Shown here: positions 42,552 through 51,834 of the stretch, in pieces
How the letters are laid out: each line of letters opens with the position of its first letter
How positions within the stretch are numbered: position 1 is the first letter of the stretch
NCBI RefSeq assembly: GCF_041929205.1
Contig: NZ_JBHFNT010000288.1
DNA: 64,000 bases
Source: Floridanema evergladense
GTDB lineage: Bacteria > Cyanobacteriota > Cyanobacteriia > Cyanobacteriales > Aerosakkonemataceae
Reading direction: 5' to 3' (one strand)
Notes under the pieces: model-generated
Seen by the model: the letters and a program-made list of their open reading frames with translations, nothing else
Told to the model about the DNA's origin: nothing
Databases searched by the model: none
Made by a program: the position numbers and the translations under genes

Positions 42552-44279
42552 TCAAGAATATGGGGATTCTTGCCACAGAATAGCGATCGCCGATCGGATT
42601 GCCGAACCAATGGGAGAGAGACGAATTGCTGGTGCAGCACTTTTTTCCCATTGGTTAAGATGTTTAGGAAATGATTGGTCTTGTTTAGCCCGACGGAGGA
42701 TTGCTTGACCAATAATTTTATTGTAAATTTCTTCGGTAGAAAGCCCTTTTACATTGAGAAAATTTATTAATCTTTGGATACTTTCGACTAGTTTTTCTGG
42801 TGGTTGAGTCATAATAATTACTTCGATTTGCTGGACTACTTCGCGGTATAAGTTGAGGTCTTCTTCATCTACTGGTTCTGGTGGAGGCGATGTTGTTGCT
42901 ATAGGATGCTCAACTTTGGCTTCAATTATATTTAGTAAGCCCAGAATTTTCTGGCGTTTTGCTTGCAGTCGATCGATCATGTTAGAGTAAATTTCTGCTA
43001 AACGCGATCGCAAATTTTTACTATTGACAGGACGATTAGAGTTAATCTTTAATACATAAGCACCTGCGACTGACTCAAAAGATTTAATTGTCAGCTTTAG
43101 ATTATGAAAATCTTGTTCGAGTTTAGCTATTGAAAAAATTAAAGCTTCCCAATTCGGTGGTTCTTTAAAGTTTAATTTGATATGAATACTATCTTCTCGA
43201 TATTGTTGGGCTAACTCTCCAGGTTTTAAATTGCGCCCGTTGGGATAACGATTGGTAGGGCTTTTGGTAGCGTAATTAAACTGAGTAAAAACATAATCGC
43301 AATCAATTTGGGAAAGATCCACATCTTCTAATTGCCAATTGTAAATACAACAACCTGTCATTTGCGATCGATCTAAATTTACCCGAATTAAACTACTTTC
43401 TAAAAACAAAGCCTCCGTTAAATCAGTTTCACTCAGAGTTGTATCGCGCAAATAAGCACCGCTGAGATCGGCTCTTTTTAAGTTAGAACCGCGAAAATTT
43501 GCTTCACTTAAATCAGCCCGTAACATTAACACATCTTCCAAAGTAGCCCTTAATAAATAAGCTTTTCTAAAACTAGTTTTTAACAAATAGGAACCAGCTA
43601 AATTAGCTCGACTTAGATCCGCACTATTCAAACAAGCATCACTTAAATCTGCACCAGTCATAATTACCCGATGTAAATCTGCTTCGCTCAAATCTGCACC
43701 CCGCAAACAAACCCCATTTAAGTTAGCTTCAGTTAAATTACTTCCGATTAAAGTTGCATCTCTTAAGTCAGCTAATTCTAAATTTGCTTCGCGCAAATTA
43801 GCTCTATTTAAATTAGCATTAATTAACTGTGCTTTTCGCAAATTTACTTCCATTAATTCGGCTTGTATTAATTGCGCTTGAGTTAATTTCGCTTGTTCCA
43901 AATTACTTTGGTCTAGTTTCGCACCTTGGAGATTTGCGCTAGTGAGGTCTGCTTGTTCTAACACTGCCCAATTTAAATCAGAACTTTGTAAATTAGCAAA
44001 ATGTAAATCTGCTTTAGTTAAGTTTACACCGCTTAAAATTGCTTGACAGAGATTAGCATTAGTAAAAGTAGCATGGCGGAGATCGGCTTGGCGAAGACAA
44101 GCATTAACTAATTGAGCGCGATTAAAAAATGACCAGCTGAGATTAGCACCCGTAAGATTAGCGCCTGTGAGGTTGATGTCTTGTAAGTTAATACCAGTAA
44201 GAATAGCTTTACTTAAATCGACACCAGTAAAATCGCGTTCTCCCTGTTTATAACGAGTAAGAAATTCTTGTGCTTCCAT
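42552..44279 (-). CDS. Pentapeptide-repeat protein with unknown C-terminal domain
   Basis: A 575-residue protein. From about residue 20 to 320 it is nearly continuous A(D/N)LxX pentapeptides (for example LTGANLTGANLSW and REANLELADLRDATL), forming a right-handed quadrilateral beta-helix with about 60 repeat units. The remaining ~250 residues are a mixed alpha/beta and helical region (LNFKEPPNWEALIFSIAKLE, then helical EDLNLYREVVQQIEVIIMTQ) that looks like a separate conserved domain seen in cyanobacterial pentapeptide proteins. Localisation is probably cytoplasmic. Function unknown. Confidence 0.85.
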   Translation of the reverse strand: MEAQEFLTRYKQGERDFTGVDLSKAILTGINLQDINLTGANLTGANLSWSFFNRAQLVNACLRQADLRHATFTNANLCQAILSGVNLTKADLHFANLQSSDLNWAVLEQADLTSANLQGAKLDQSNLEQAKLTQAQLIQAELMEVNLRKAQLINANLNRANLREANLELADLRDATLIGSNLTEANLNGVCLRGADLSEADLHRVIMTGADLSDACLNSADLSRANLAGSYLLKTSFRKAYLLRATLEDVLMLRADLSEANFRGSNLKRADLSGAYLRDTTLSETDLTEALFLESSLIRVNLDRSQMTGCCIYNWQLEDVDLSQIDCDYVFTQFNYATKSPTNRYPNGRNLKPGELAQQYREDSIHIKLNFKEPPNWEALIFSIAKLEQDFHNLKLTIKSFESVAGAYVLKINSNRPVNSKNLRSRLAEIYSNMIDRLQAKRQKILGLLNIIEAKVEHPIATTSPPPEPVDEEDLNLYREVVQQIEVIIMTQPPEKLVESIQRLINFLNVKGLSTEEIYNKIIGQAILRRAKQDQSFPKHLNQWEKSAAPAIRLSPIGSAIRSAIAILWQESPYS

Positions 44280-44589
44280 TGCTTCCCCTGAAAAAGAAAA
44301 GTTCTAGCCTTGTTGATTGAGTTTTCAGAGGTAAAATATCACTGAAATCCCAAAATGCAAAACCAAAGACTTTTCTGATACCTTAAGTTAACTTTAGTTT
44401 AGCTGGATTTTTTGATGTTACTGATGTAGGGCGTTATACCTAATTTTGTAGTAGAGTAAGTCAGAGAGTAAATTCTGATTCTGCGATCGCTAATGTCAAA
44501 TGGTTATATCGCATAAAAAAATAATGCTACAGATTTCTCCCCACCTCCCCATTAGTTATTTGTAGCAAATATTTGGGTATTCGATATTA
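44280..44589. other. Noncoding stretch
   Basis: No gene or RNA is seen. It includes a short CTCCCCACCTCCCC repeat fragment at about 44536-44550. The right end abuts the stop of the propeller gene. Confidence 0.4.
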
Positions 44590-46101
44590 CTAAGGTAGCC
44601 AAACAGGACGAACTCCGGTGATGGGTAGTTCTTCTGGGTTAGAAGTGGTTGAGGTTTCGGTGGTATTAATTGAAGAAATCGGTAATAACCATAATTTACT
44701 AGTAACAATTGCTGCATTGTCATCTGTTCTTACTGCATCAGACATTCCAGCTGCGGGTTGTGGTGTAATTAATGGTTGGTCAAATAATAAAGCAATTCCA
44801 TCAGGGGATAAATTCATTCGCACTTGTCTTTGATTGGAAGAGAATTCTAATAGTTTTTTAGTTTCTCCAGTTTTAAGGTTAATGGCAACAACGTATGGTT
44901 GTTCTTGATATTGATCGCCAGGGACAAGTTGAGTGAGTAAACAATAGAGAATTTCGCCTGTAGGGTCGAATTCTGCATCGAGTATGGAACCATTAATGCG
45001 TTGTAATTCTTTTTCTGTACCTTGAGTATTAACGAGGAATAGCGATCGCGTAAAGTCCTGATTAAATTTTACTGTAGCGGCAGCTAAACCATTGCGAGAA
45101 AAGGCTAAAATTGAGCCATATTTGGGTAAAAAATCTAATGGTTGATCTTGAGAACCTGTTAAGGGAACGATCGCCAATCCTTCCCCTTGAGTCACAGCTA
45201 AAGCTTTGCTATCTGGAGTAATTAAAAAGTCGCCTCCGGGTTTTCCTGGTAAAGGTTTTGGTGCAGAATTAGGTTGTAAAGTCCAGATTCCAAACTCTCC
45301 AGGGTTGCGACGACTCACTAGCTGCATTACGATCGTTTCCCCGTCAGGAGATAAATCAAATTTCAAAATTTGATAATCTTTGTTGTCTAAAACTAACTTT
45401 AGTTTACCTGCTGTTTCTTGAGAAGCGGTTTGTGGATCTGGTGGATTAGTACGAATACCAGTTGTTACTTCATAAATTTTGGCTTGGAGAGCGCCTTGAC
45501 GTTGAGAATTGCGATCGTTAGCCAGAAATAAGATCCGATCGCCTTGAGGATATAATTTAAAGTCCGATACTACTAAATCTGGCGGAGTTAGGGCAATTGG
45601 TTTAGGTTCATTAGCGCTGAGATTTACTAACATTAATTCTCCTGAATTTTGCCCTTCTACACCTATGTAAGCAAATCCGCGATCGCGAGTGCGAAATTTC
45701 GCAGAAAAAGGTTGAAGAATTGCGCCTGCTTTTCCCGAATTACTATATTTATCAGTTGCTTTTTCTAAACTTAGTTGATACTCCATCCCATAAGGAGCCG
45801 GAGAAATTAAAGTGTAAACTAACCTACGTCCTGCCCAGCTAAATTTCCCTGGTAATGGTGGATTAATTTTCAAATTTTCTTCTACGCTGGCGCGATCCAT
45901 TGGACGAGTAAAGGTAATTACAAAACGATCGTGTTCTACACCAATTTGTTTATCTTGCCAGGTAAAACTTCGGACGTGAGGTACTGAGCGATCGCCCTGA
46001 AATAGGAGAATAGCAATAGCTATAGTCAGTACTCCGATGAGTGTGATGGCAATGCGATCGAGGGATTGAATAGATTTAAATTTGATCATTCTATCGATCA
46101 T
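44590..46101 (-). CDS. Ig-like plus WD40/TolB-like beta-propeller membrane-anchored protein
   Basis: A 503-residue protein with one N-terminal membrane helix (IAITLIGVLTIAIAILLF, about 17-34). A bacterial Ig-like (SbsA/Big_5-type) domain follows (FVITFTRPMDRASVEENLKI, about 60-150). A propeller-like region then runs to near 490 with repeated segments of the type FDLSPDGETIVMQLV, LITPDSKALAVTQGEG and MNLSPDGIALLFDQ. It is probably anchored with the domains outside the cytoplasm. It starts three bases after the TIGR03943-family gene and is likely its operon partner. Function is unknown. Confidence 0.72.
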   Translation of the reverse strand: MIDRMIKFKSIQSLDRIAITLIGVLTIAIAILLFQGDRSVPHVRSFTWQDKQIGVEHDRFVITFTRPMDRASVEENLKINPPLPGKFSWAGRRLVYTLISPAPYGMEYQLSLEKATDKYSNSGKAGAILQPFSAKFRTRDRGFAYIGVEGQNSGELMLVNLSANEPKPIALTPPDLVVSDFKLYPQGDRILFLANDRNSQRQGALQAKIYEVTTGIRTNPPDPQTASQETAGKLKLVLDNKDYQILKFDLSPDGETIVMQLVSRRNPGEFGIWTLQPNSAPKPLPGKPGGDFLITPDSKALAVTQGEGLAIVPLTGSQDQPLDFLPKYGSILAFSRNGLAAATVKFNQDFTRSLFLVNTQGTEKELQRINGSILDAEFDPTGEILYCLLTQLVPGDQYQEQPYVVAINLKTGETKKLLEFSSNQRQVRMNLSPDGIALLFDQPLITPQPAAGMSDAVRTDDNAAIVTSKLWLLPISSINTTETSTTSNPEELPITGVRPVWLP

Positions 46102-46104
46102 TGT

Positions 46105-46899
46105 TTAATAATCGTAAGGATTTTTCGGTTGAGGAATTGGAGTTATGGAGTTAGCGTTAATAACTAACTGACGTTTACCTGAAAGAGTTTCTGTAATCAT
46201 CTCACCTTCTACATTTAACCAGGTATCGGGAGCAAAGCTGCTGCGAGATGAGGTAAGTTTAACTGGCAAACCTACGGGATAGGCATCTGCGGCACAGCAA
46301 GTAATAACAAATCGAGATAGTAACAGATAATTATCAGGTAGTTGTGCGGGATGAATGACAAATCCTTCTACTTTTACTTTTTGTCCAGTGTAAGCGTCTG
46401 GTTCTGGATAAACATTTAAGGTTCTTACCCAGTCAATCAAGGTACGTTGTTCGGGATGTTTAGCGATTTTAAATTCTCTAGGTTGAGCGCGAGTCATTAG
46501 CAAAGTGTCAGTAACGCCTCGTTGTAAAGCTATTTGGCTAGTAAATATCTTAGGCGAAATTAAGAAGCCTAAAATTGCTGCTGTTATTAGGATGATGCTG
46601 CTTACACCTGGGGGAAATAGGGTGATATGTTGCTCTGATTGTGGGGGAATATTTTTCCGATTTGGTCGATTTTTAAGATGTGGCTTGAGCATAATCCATG
46701 CTTTACTGCCACCGATCGCCAATAACCCAACACTTCCAAAAAGTACTAACCAAAAATAATCCGGGTGAATTAGTAAACCGAGTTGGTCTGTGAGCCAATA
46801 TTTTAACAGTAAAATTCCCCAAGCGATAATGGCGATCGCATCTAGCCAGGGTACAAGAGATTGATTGATTTTCAGTTTTTTCTTAAGTGTAAAAGTCAT
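46105..46899 (-). CDS. TIGR03943-family (DUF1980) membrane protein
   Basis: A 264-residue protein with three to four membrane segments in the first half (AIIAWGILLLKYWL, YFWLVLFGSVGLLAIGG and SSIILITAAILGFLIS) and a soluble C-terminal domain with VEGFVIHPAQLPDNYLLLSRFVI and TCCAADAYPVGLPVKL. This CC-A-D pattern is the hallmark of the DUF1980/TIGR03943 family, whose genes normally sit next to a permease gene like the one just upstream. Likely involved in metal or thiol-linked transport, but this is not established. Confidence 0.8.
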   Translation of the reverse strand: MTFTLKKKLKINQSLVPWLDAIAIIAWGILLLKYWLTDQLGLLIHPDYFWLVLFGSVGLLAIGGSKAWIMLKPHLKNRPNRKNIPPQSEQHITLFPPGVSSIILITAAILGFLISPKIFTSQIALQRGVTDTLLMTRAQPREFKIAKHPEQRTLIDWVRTLNVYPEPDAYTGQKVKVEGFVIHPAQLPDNYLLLSRFVITCCAADAYPVGLPVKLTSSRSSFAPDTWLNVEGEMITETLSGKRQLVINANSITPIPQPKNPYDY

Positions 46900-46974
46900 C
46901 GGGGAACACTGATAGTTAAGGGAACGAGATTAGTTAGCGATCGAGAATCATGGTGGTTAAATTTAGTAGGGTTT

Positions 46975-48018
46975 TTAATAAATCATTTGATAAATTAAGG
47001 TGAACAAAAATGTGAGTTGCGCTGCTAAAGCAAAGATATAAATTATGGCTCTCGACTTAAAGATTGACAGCATTAAGCCAATACCTTTGAGGTCAATCAT
47101 CGGGCCAAAAATTAAAAATGCTAAGAGGGAAGCGGGGGTAAATGCTGAGGCGAAGGAAAGAGCAAAAAATGAGTCTACTGTGGAGCAAATGGAAACAACT
47201 GCGGCTAATACCATCATGGCAATGATGGAGGTGATTGGCCCTTGTCCTAAGCTGAGAATTAGTTCGCGGGGAGCTGAGACTTGAATCACGGATGCGATCG
47301 CACTTCCCACAATCAAAACTGCCCCAAGTTCCCGCAATTCTAAGACGCTGTTATCTAAAAACAAACCTAACCGATATTTGAGCGATTTCAAAGATTTCGT
47401 CGTCCCAACAGCAGCGGTCATGGGGAAGGTAGCCGTATCCATGCGAATAGTTTGACCTGAACCGGAAATTAAGAAGGTTCCTGACTGTAATAAGGCTGAG
47501 ACAGGTGCTTCTCGCTGAGACACATCCGACCAATAACCGCGAGGTTTTTTGGTTGGACTCGGCATGGAGTTGACAACCGATGTTTGTAGTAGAGGTCTTA
47601 AGTCTGCTTGAGCACTAAATACCCAGCCAATAATGGTGGCAATAGCTAGGGAAAGGACGACGCGCAAAACGACTATTTCTGGTTGGTCGCGGAAAGCTAT
47701 CCAAGTTGCCCAAATTACAATCGGGTTAACTGTAGGTGCTGCTAACAAAAAGCCGATCGCTACTGGTGCCGATACTCCTTGGGTAATTAACCTTCTGGCT
47801 ACGGGTACGTTACCACACTCGCATACTGGAAACAGGAAACCGATTAAACTGCCAACGAAAGCACCCAATAAAGGGTTACGAGGTAAAACACTTGTCAATT
47901 TACGTTCGTCAATAAATAGTAGCAGCAAACCTGAAAATAACACTCCTAGTAGCAGGAAGGGTAAGGCTTCTACTAGCAAGCTGAGAAATAGAGTGAAAGC
48001 ATTGTGCAATTGATTCAT
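46975..48018 (-). CDS. Permease of the UPF0718/DUF318 family
   Basis: A 347-residue membrane protein with about eight helices. LFIDERKLTSVLPRNPLLGAFVGS near 34 and FPVCECGNVPVARRLITQGVSAPVAIGFLLAAPTVNP near 63-100 (with the Cys-x-Cys) are signatures of this permease family, which includes ArsP-like members. A hydrophilic insert lies near 150-210. It is encoded upstream of its usual TIGR03943 partner, 75 bases apart. The transported substrate is unknown. Confidence 0.83.
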   Translation of the reverse strand: MNQLHNAFTLFLSLLVEALPFLLLGVLFSGLLLLFIDERKLTSVLPRNPLLGAFVGSLIGFLFPVCECGNVPVARRLITQGVSAPVAIGFLLAAPTVNPIVIWATWIAFRDQPEIVVLRVVLSLAIATIIGWVFSAQADLRPLLQTSVVNSMPSPTKKPRGYWSDVSQREAPVSALLQSGTFLISGSGQTIRMDTATFPMTAAVGTTKSLKSLKYRLGLFLDNSVLELRELGAVLIVGSAIASVIQVSAPRELILSLGQGPITSIIAMMVLAAVVSICSTVDSFFALSFASAFTPASLLAFLIFGPMIDLKGIGLMLSIFKSRAIIYIFALAAQLTFLFTLIYQMIY

Positions 48019-48377
48019 TGGGTTCCTAGCGGAGGACGTTGTTTACCAGTGGAGATTGTCAAGATATTTTAACGAATCCAGCTGGTTCTCAAAACGGTAT
48101 ATCTGCTGACAGCGGCAATACATTGGGAAACAGAAATTTCTCCAGGAGGAGAAGGCTAATTACAGGGGTTTTCGGGCTGAAGATGAGCATAGCGGTTGTC
48201 TGGTTATGATTAGTTTAAGTGTAAATCTTCACTCGTAAGTGGGATTTATTTTTCTGCCTTAAGGTAGATAGTAATTTTATAGGTGACTTGAATCACAAAA
48301 ATATATTGACGCTGGTCACTGGAAATTATTACCTTAGTTCGTGTAAGTATCTGAAAATTTTTACACCCAGAATAACT

Positions 48378-48854
48378 ATGTCGCAATTAGCTCAACTGAA
48401 TCGCAGGTCTTCCAGGCTGATTGAACTAAGTTTCGATCATTTAAAGCTATTTGAGCCTGTTATGGCTCAATATAAGGATTTGGGGCTAGAATTTCAAGGG
48501 GCGATCGCCTTAAAACCATCCAATCCAGAGTTTTTCACCCAATCTAGCAGCATAGTACTGATGCCCCAGGGAAATAAAATGCTCATAACTACCAATTTTA
48601 AAAATCCCGTTGCATTAGTTCGCGCCCAAGTCTGTGGTAGTGATTTAATTGTTTTAACTACTTATGATGCTCGCGGCAATCTGCTCGATCGGGTCAGTAA
48701 GCCAGCTGATGTTTCATTAGGTGTGTCATATACTACACAAACAAAAACTGGCTCTACGTGGTTAAAATCAAAACAAAGGGGTATTACTAAGGTTGAGTTA
48801 CATTCTTGTACTCCGTTTACTTTGTCAAACTTTAGTTTTCTGGGGATAGCTTAA
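48378..48854 (+). CDS. Conserved hypothetical protein
   Basis: A 158-residue protein from the ATG at 48378 (MSQLAQLNRRSSRLIELSFD). The frame is open back to 48288 but those residues look noncoding. Segments LITTNFKNPVALVRAQVCGS and LIVLTTYDARGNLLDRVSKP suggest a beta-rich fold. No family is recognised. It lies upstream of the CBS signalling cluster, but 182 bases apart with no sign of linkage. Confidence 0.55.
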   Translation: MSQLAQLNRRSSRLIELSFDHLKLFEPVMAQYKDLGLEFQGAIALKPSNPEFFTQSSSIVLMPQGNKMLITTNFKNPVALVRAQVCGSDLIVLTTYDARGNLLDRVSKPADVSLGVSYTTQTKTGSTWLKSKQRGITKVELHSCTPFTLSNFSFLGIA

Positions 48855-49036
48855 CTGGGTTTTGGTTGATTCAATGGGTGCTTCTACTTTATTATTAATT
48901 CGTTTGATTAATGAATTATTTAAGGATCAATTTCTAAACAATTTTCCCTTTATTATTCTCAGAAATTATGACTAAGTAATTGAAAAATTAGTAAATTAAC
49001 CTCTTTTACTAACCAATTAGTTTTTTATTATCTGAG

Positions 49037-50062
49037 ATGCAACCTTTAAGCTTAGAATCAACTCTGCAAGATTTAACTCTGTACGATTTTACTATAGAAA
49101 GTGGAACTTTAAGTAAAACAGTAATTACAGGTTTTGAAAAGGATTATTTACTACCCGGAGTAGTAATTACAGAAAATGGTCAACTTTGGGGAATGATTTC
49201 TCGACGGGAATTTTTAGAAAGAATGAGTCGTCCCTATAGTTTAGAATTATTCTCCCGACGACCAATTAGTAGTTTATATAGTTTGTCTAGACAAGAACCT
49301 TTAGTTTTGCCCAGCGATACTTTAATTGTGACAGCAGCAAAGCGGTCTTTGTGGCGATCGCCAGAATTAGTTTATGAACCAGTTATAGTAGAGGTAAACC
49401 CAAAAGAATATAGATTGTTAGATGTCCATCAATTATTAGTAGCACAATCAGATATTCATGAATTAGCTAATTTACTAATTAGAGAACTTTACAACAAAAT
49501 AGAAAAAGCCAATCAAGAATTACAGCGATTAGCCACTGTTGACGGTCTGACAAATTTGGCTAATCGCAGACAATTCGATCAATATTTATCCCAACAATGG
49601 CAACAAATGCGACGACATATAGATTGGTTGTCCTTGGTCATTGTCGATGTGGATTATTTTAAACTTTACAATGATAATTACGGACATTTAGCGGGCGATT
49701 TTTGTTTACAAGAAGTAGCTAAAGCCATTAAAAATAGTATCAACCGAAGTACTGATTTAGTAGCAAGATATGGCGGAGAAGAATTTGCTGTGATTTTACC
49801 TGCAACTTCTGCTGAAGGTGCGATTTTTTTAGCAGAAAAAATAATTAAAAATGTACGAACGCTAGAAATTGCCCATGAAAAATCCCCGATTTCGTCTTAT
49901 GTAACAGTTAGTTTAGGCGTGGCGAGCATGATTCCTGATTTAGAAATGACTCCAGCTAATTTGATTACCTCAGCAGATGAAGCGTTGTATGCGGCTAAGG
50001 CTTCAGGACGCGATCGCTACATCCTACACTCTTCATTAAGAGAACAGCAAGTTCATCATTAA
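49037..50062 (+). CDS. CBS-pair/GGDEF diguanylate cyclase
   Basis: A 341-residue protein. Residues about 1-155 form a CBS-pair-like sensor: LPGVVITENGQLWGMISRRE, then VLPSDTLIVTAAKRSLWRSPELV with a final LLDVHQLLVAQS. A linker helix leads to a GGDEF domain (about 170-330) with GLTNLANRRQFD, VIVDVDYFKLYNDNYGH, and ARYGGEEFAVILP. RSTD lies exactly five residues before GGEEF, a typical inhibitory I-site. Both look intact, so c-di-GMP synthesis with feedback is expected. The next two genes share the N-terminal domain but have histidine-kinase outputs. Confidence 0.9.
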   Translation: MQPLSLESTLQDLTLYDFTIESGTLSKTVITGFEKDYLLPGVVITENGQLWGMISRREFLERMSRPYSLELFSRRPISSLYSLSRQEPLVLPSDTLIVTAAKRSLWRSPELVYEPVIVEVNPKEYRLLDVHQLLVAQSDIHELANLLIRELYNKIEKANQELQRLATVDGLTNLANRRQFDQYLSQQWQQMRRHIDWLSLVIVDVDYFKLYNDNYGHLAGDFCLQEVAKAIKNSINRSTDLVARYGGEEFAVILPATSAEGAIFLAEKIIKNVRTLEIAHEKSPISSYVTVSLGVASMIPDLEMTPANLITSADEALYAAKASGRDRYILHSSLREQQVHH

Positions 50063-50277
50063 TAAATTAATTTTTTCCCTTTATTCGTGATTAATCTATA
50101 TCCGCAAAGAGATAATATATCTTTAATTTAATTTTAAGTTAAGAAAACTTTGTCTTTAATTTAACTCTTGTTTTAGATAAAAAAATCAACAATCAATTTT
50201 CTATTAACTGGATTAAGGTGCTAAATTGGATACAATAGGGTGTCAAATTTTGCGGAAAATTGCTTGATAGATTTCTT

Positions 50278-51624
50278 ATGCTTACATTAAAACATTTAGC
50301 CGACGAAATACCAAATTTAATACCACCAGGAATGGAGAACTTATCTTTAGATTCTACCCTTCAAGAGCTATCGCTTTATGATTTGAGTATCGAAAGCAGT
50401 CAACCAGGGAAAGAAGTCGCAAAAGCTTTAGAGGCGAATTCTTTGCTACCAGGAGCTATTGTCTTAGAAGAAGGTCAACTTTTAGGGATGATTTCCCGAC
50501 GCAAGTTTTTAGAAGCTATGAGCCGACCTTACGGGCTAGAATTATTTATGAAAAGACCAATCAAATCTTTATATTCATTAATCTCTACAGATACTTTAAT
50601 TATTCCTTGTAATACATTAATTGTAGAGACAGCTAAACGGTGTTTGCAACGTTCCCCAGAGTTAGTTGACGAACCAATTGTAGTAGAAGTAGAGCCGCAA
50701 GTTTACCGAATATTAGATATTCATCAATTACTAGTTGCTCAATCATACATTCACGAATTAGCAACTAACGTGATTAATCAACAAACAAAATCCCAAATGT
50801 TGCAAACAGAAAAAATGGCAAGTTTAGGGCAGATGGTAGCGGGAGTAGCGCATGAAATTTTGAATCCGGTCAACTTTATTGCCGGAAACATAGAATATTT
50901 AGCCAACTACAGTCAAGATTTAATTAATTTACTTGCAGCTTATGAAGCAGAAGTCGATCCTGTACCTGAAAGAGTGAGCGAGTTACTAGAAGAGATAGAG
51001 CTTGACTTTTTGAAAGATGATATGCAGCAAGTTATTAATAGTATGAGATTAGGGGCAGAACGGTTAGTCAAAATTATTAATAGTTTGCGTAACTTTTCTC
51101 ATATCGGAGAGGGACAACAAAAGGCTATAGATATACATGAATGCTTAGAGAGTACGTTGTTAATTTTACACAATCGTGTTAAGTACAAGATTGAGCTAGT
51201 GAAAAATTACGGCAAAGTACCTGCGGTGAATTGTTATTCTGGGCAGTTAAGTCAAGTATTTGTCAACATTATTGGTAATGCTATTGATGCCCTCGTGGAA
51301 AAAGTTGCTGTTGCGCCTAAAACATGGCAAGCACAAATTACTCTTACTACAGAAGTTGTGGAAGATGAAGAAAAATCATGGGCTGTTGTTCGCATTAGTG
51401 ATAATGGGCCAGGTATTCCTTTGGAAATTCAGGGGCGAATTTTTGAAACTTTTTTTACTACCAAGCCAGTAGGTAAGGGAACTGGATTAGGCTTGGCGAT
51501 CAGCCATCAAATTATTACGGAAAACCATCAGGGTAAGTTGAATGTGCGATCGCAAAGTAACAAGATGGAAGACTTTTCTAACACGATTAATACTGAATTC
51601 GAGATTATGCTGCCATTAGATTAA
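50278..51624 (+). CDS. CBS-pair hybrid-free sensor histidine kinase
   Basis: A 448-residue kinase from the ATG at 50278 (a TTG at 50260 adds six codons). Residues about 15-165 are the same CBS-pair-like domain as the preceding gene (SLDSTLQELSLYDLSIESSQ, LLGMISRRKFLEAMSRPYGL). The HisKA box KMASLGQMVAGVAHEILNPV near 183 has the phospho-acceptor His. The ATPase domain has the N box FVNIIGNAIDAL, DNGPGIP, and KGTGLGLAISHQI, all intact. No receiver domain or response regulator gene is adjacent. The ligand of the CBS part is unknown. Confidence 0.9.
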   Translation: MLTLKHLADEIPNLIPPGMENLSLDSTLQELSLYDLSIESSQPGKEVAKALEANSLLPGAIVLEEGQLLGMISRRKFLEAMSRPYGLELFMKRPIKSLYSLISTDTLIIPCNTLIVETAKRCLQRSPELVDEPIVVEVEPQVYRILDIHQLLVAQSYIHELATNVINQQTKSQMLQTEKMASLGQMVAGVAHEILNPVNFIAGNIEYLANYSQDLINLLAAYEAEVDPVPERVSELLEEIELDFLKDDMQQVINSMRLGAERLVKIINSLRNFSHIGEGQQKAIDIHECLESTLLILHNRVKYKIELVKNYGKVPAVNCYSGQLSQVFVNIIGNAIDALVEKVAVAPKTWQAQITLTTEVVEDEEKSWAVVRISDNGPGIPLEIQGRIFETFFTTKPVGKGTGLGLAISHQIITENHQGKLNVRSQSNKMEDFSNTINTEFEIMLPLD

Positions 51625-51834
51625 GAAGCAGGCGAGATCGAGCAAAATAAATTAAAACTCTATAATTTATTCGGTAGTTAAAATCAGTGAAGGTGGTAGG
51701 CTATTGGGTGAAAATATCATATAGTAAGCAAAGTAAAGGTTAGGGCATTCTTACACCAACCCATTGCTTGTATTGGCTTTTACCTTCTGCCTGCTGCTAT
51801 AAGTGATTAGGTTATTTAACTTTCGTTAGAGATT

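Noticed and set aside
42552..44279. Regular repeats suggesting a CRISPR or satellite
   Set aside because: They are codons of pentapeptide repeats; periodicity is 15 bases and units differ.
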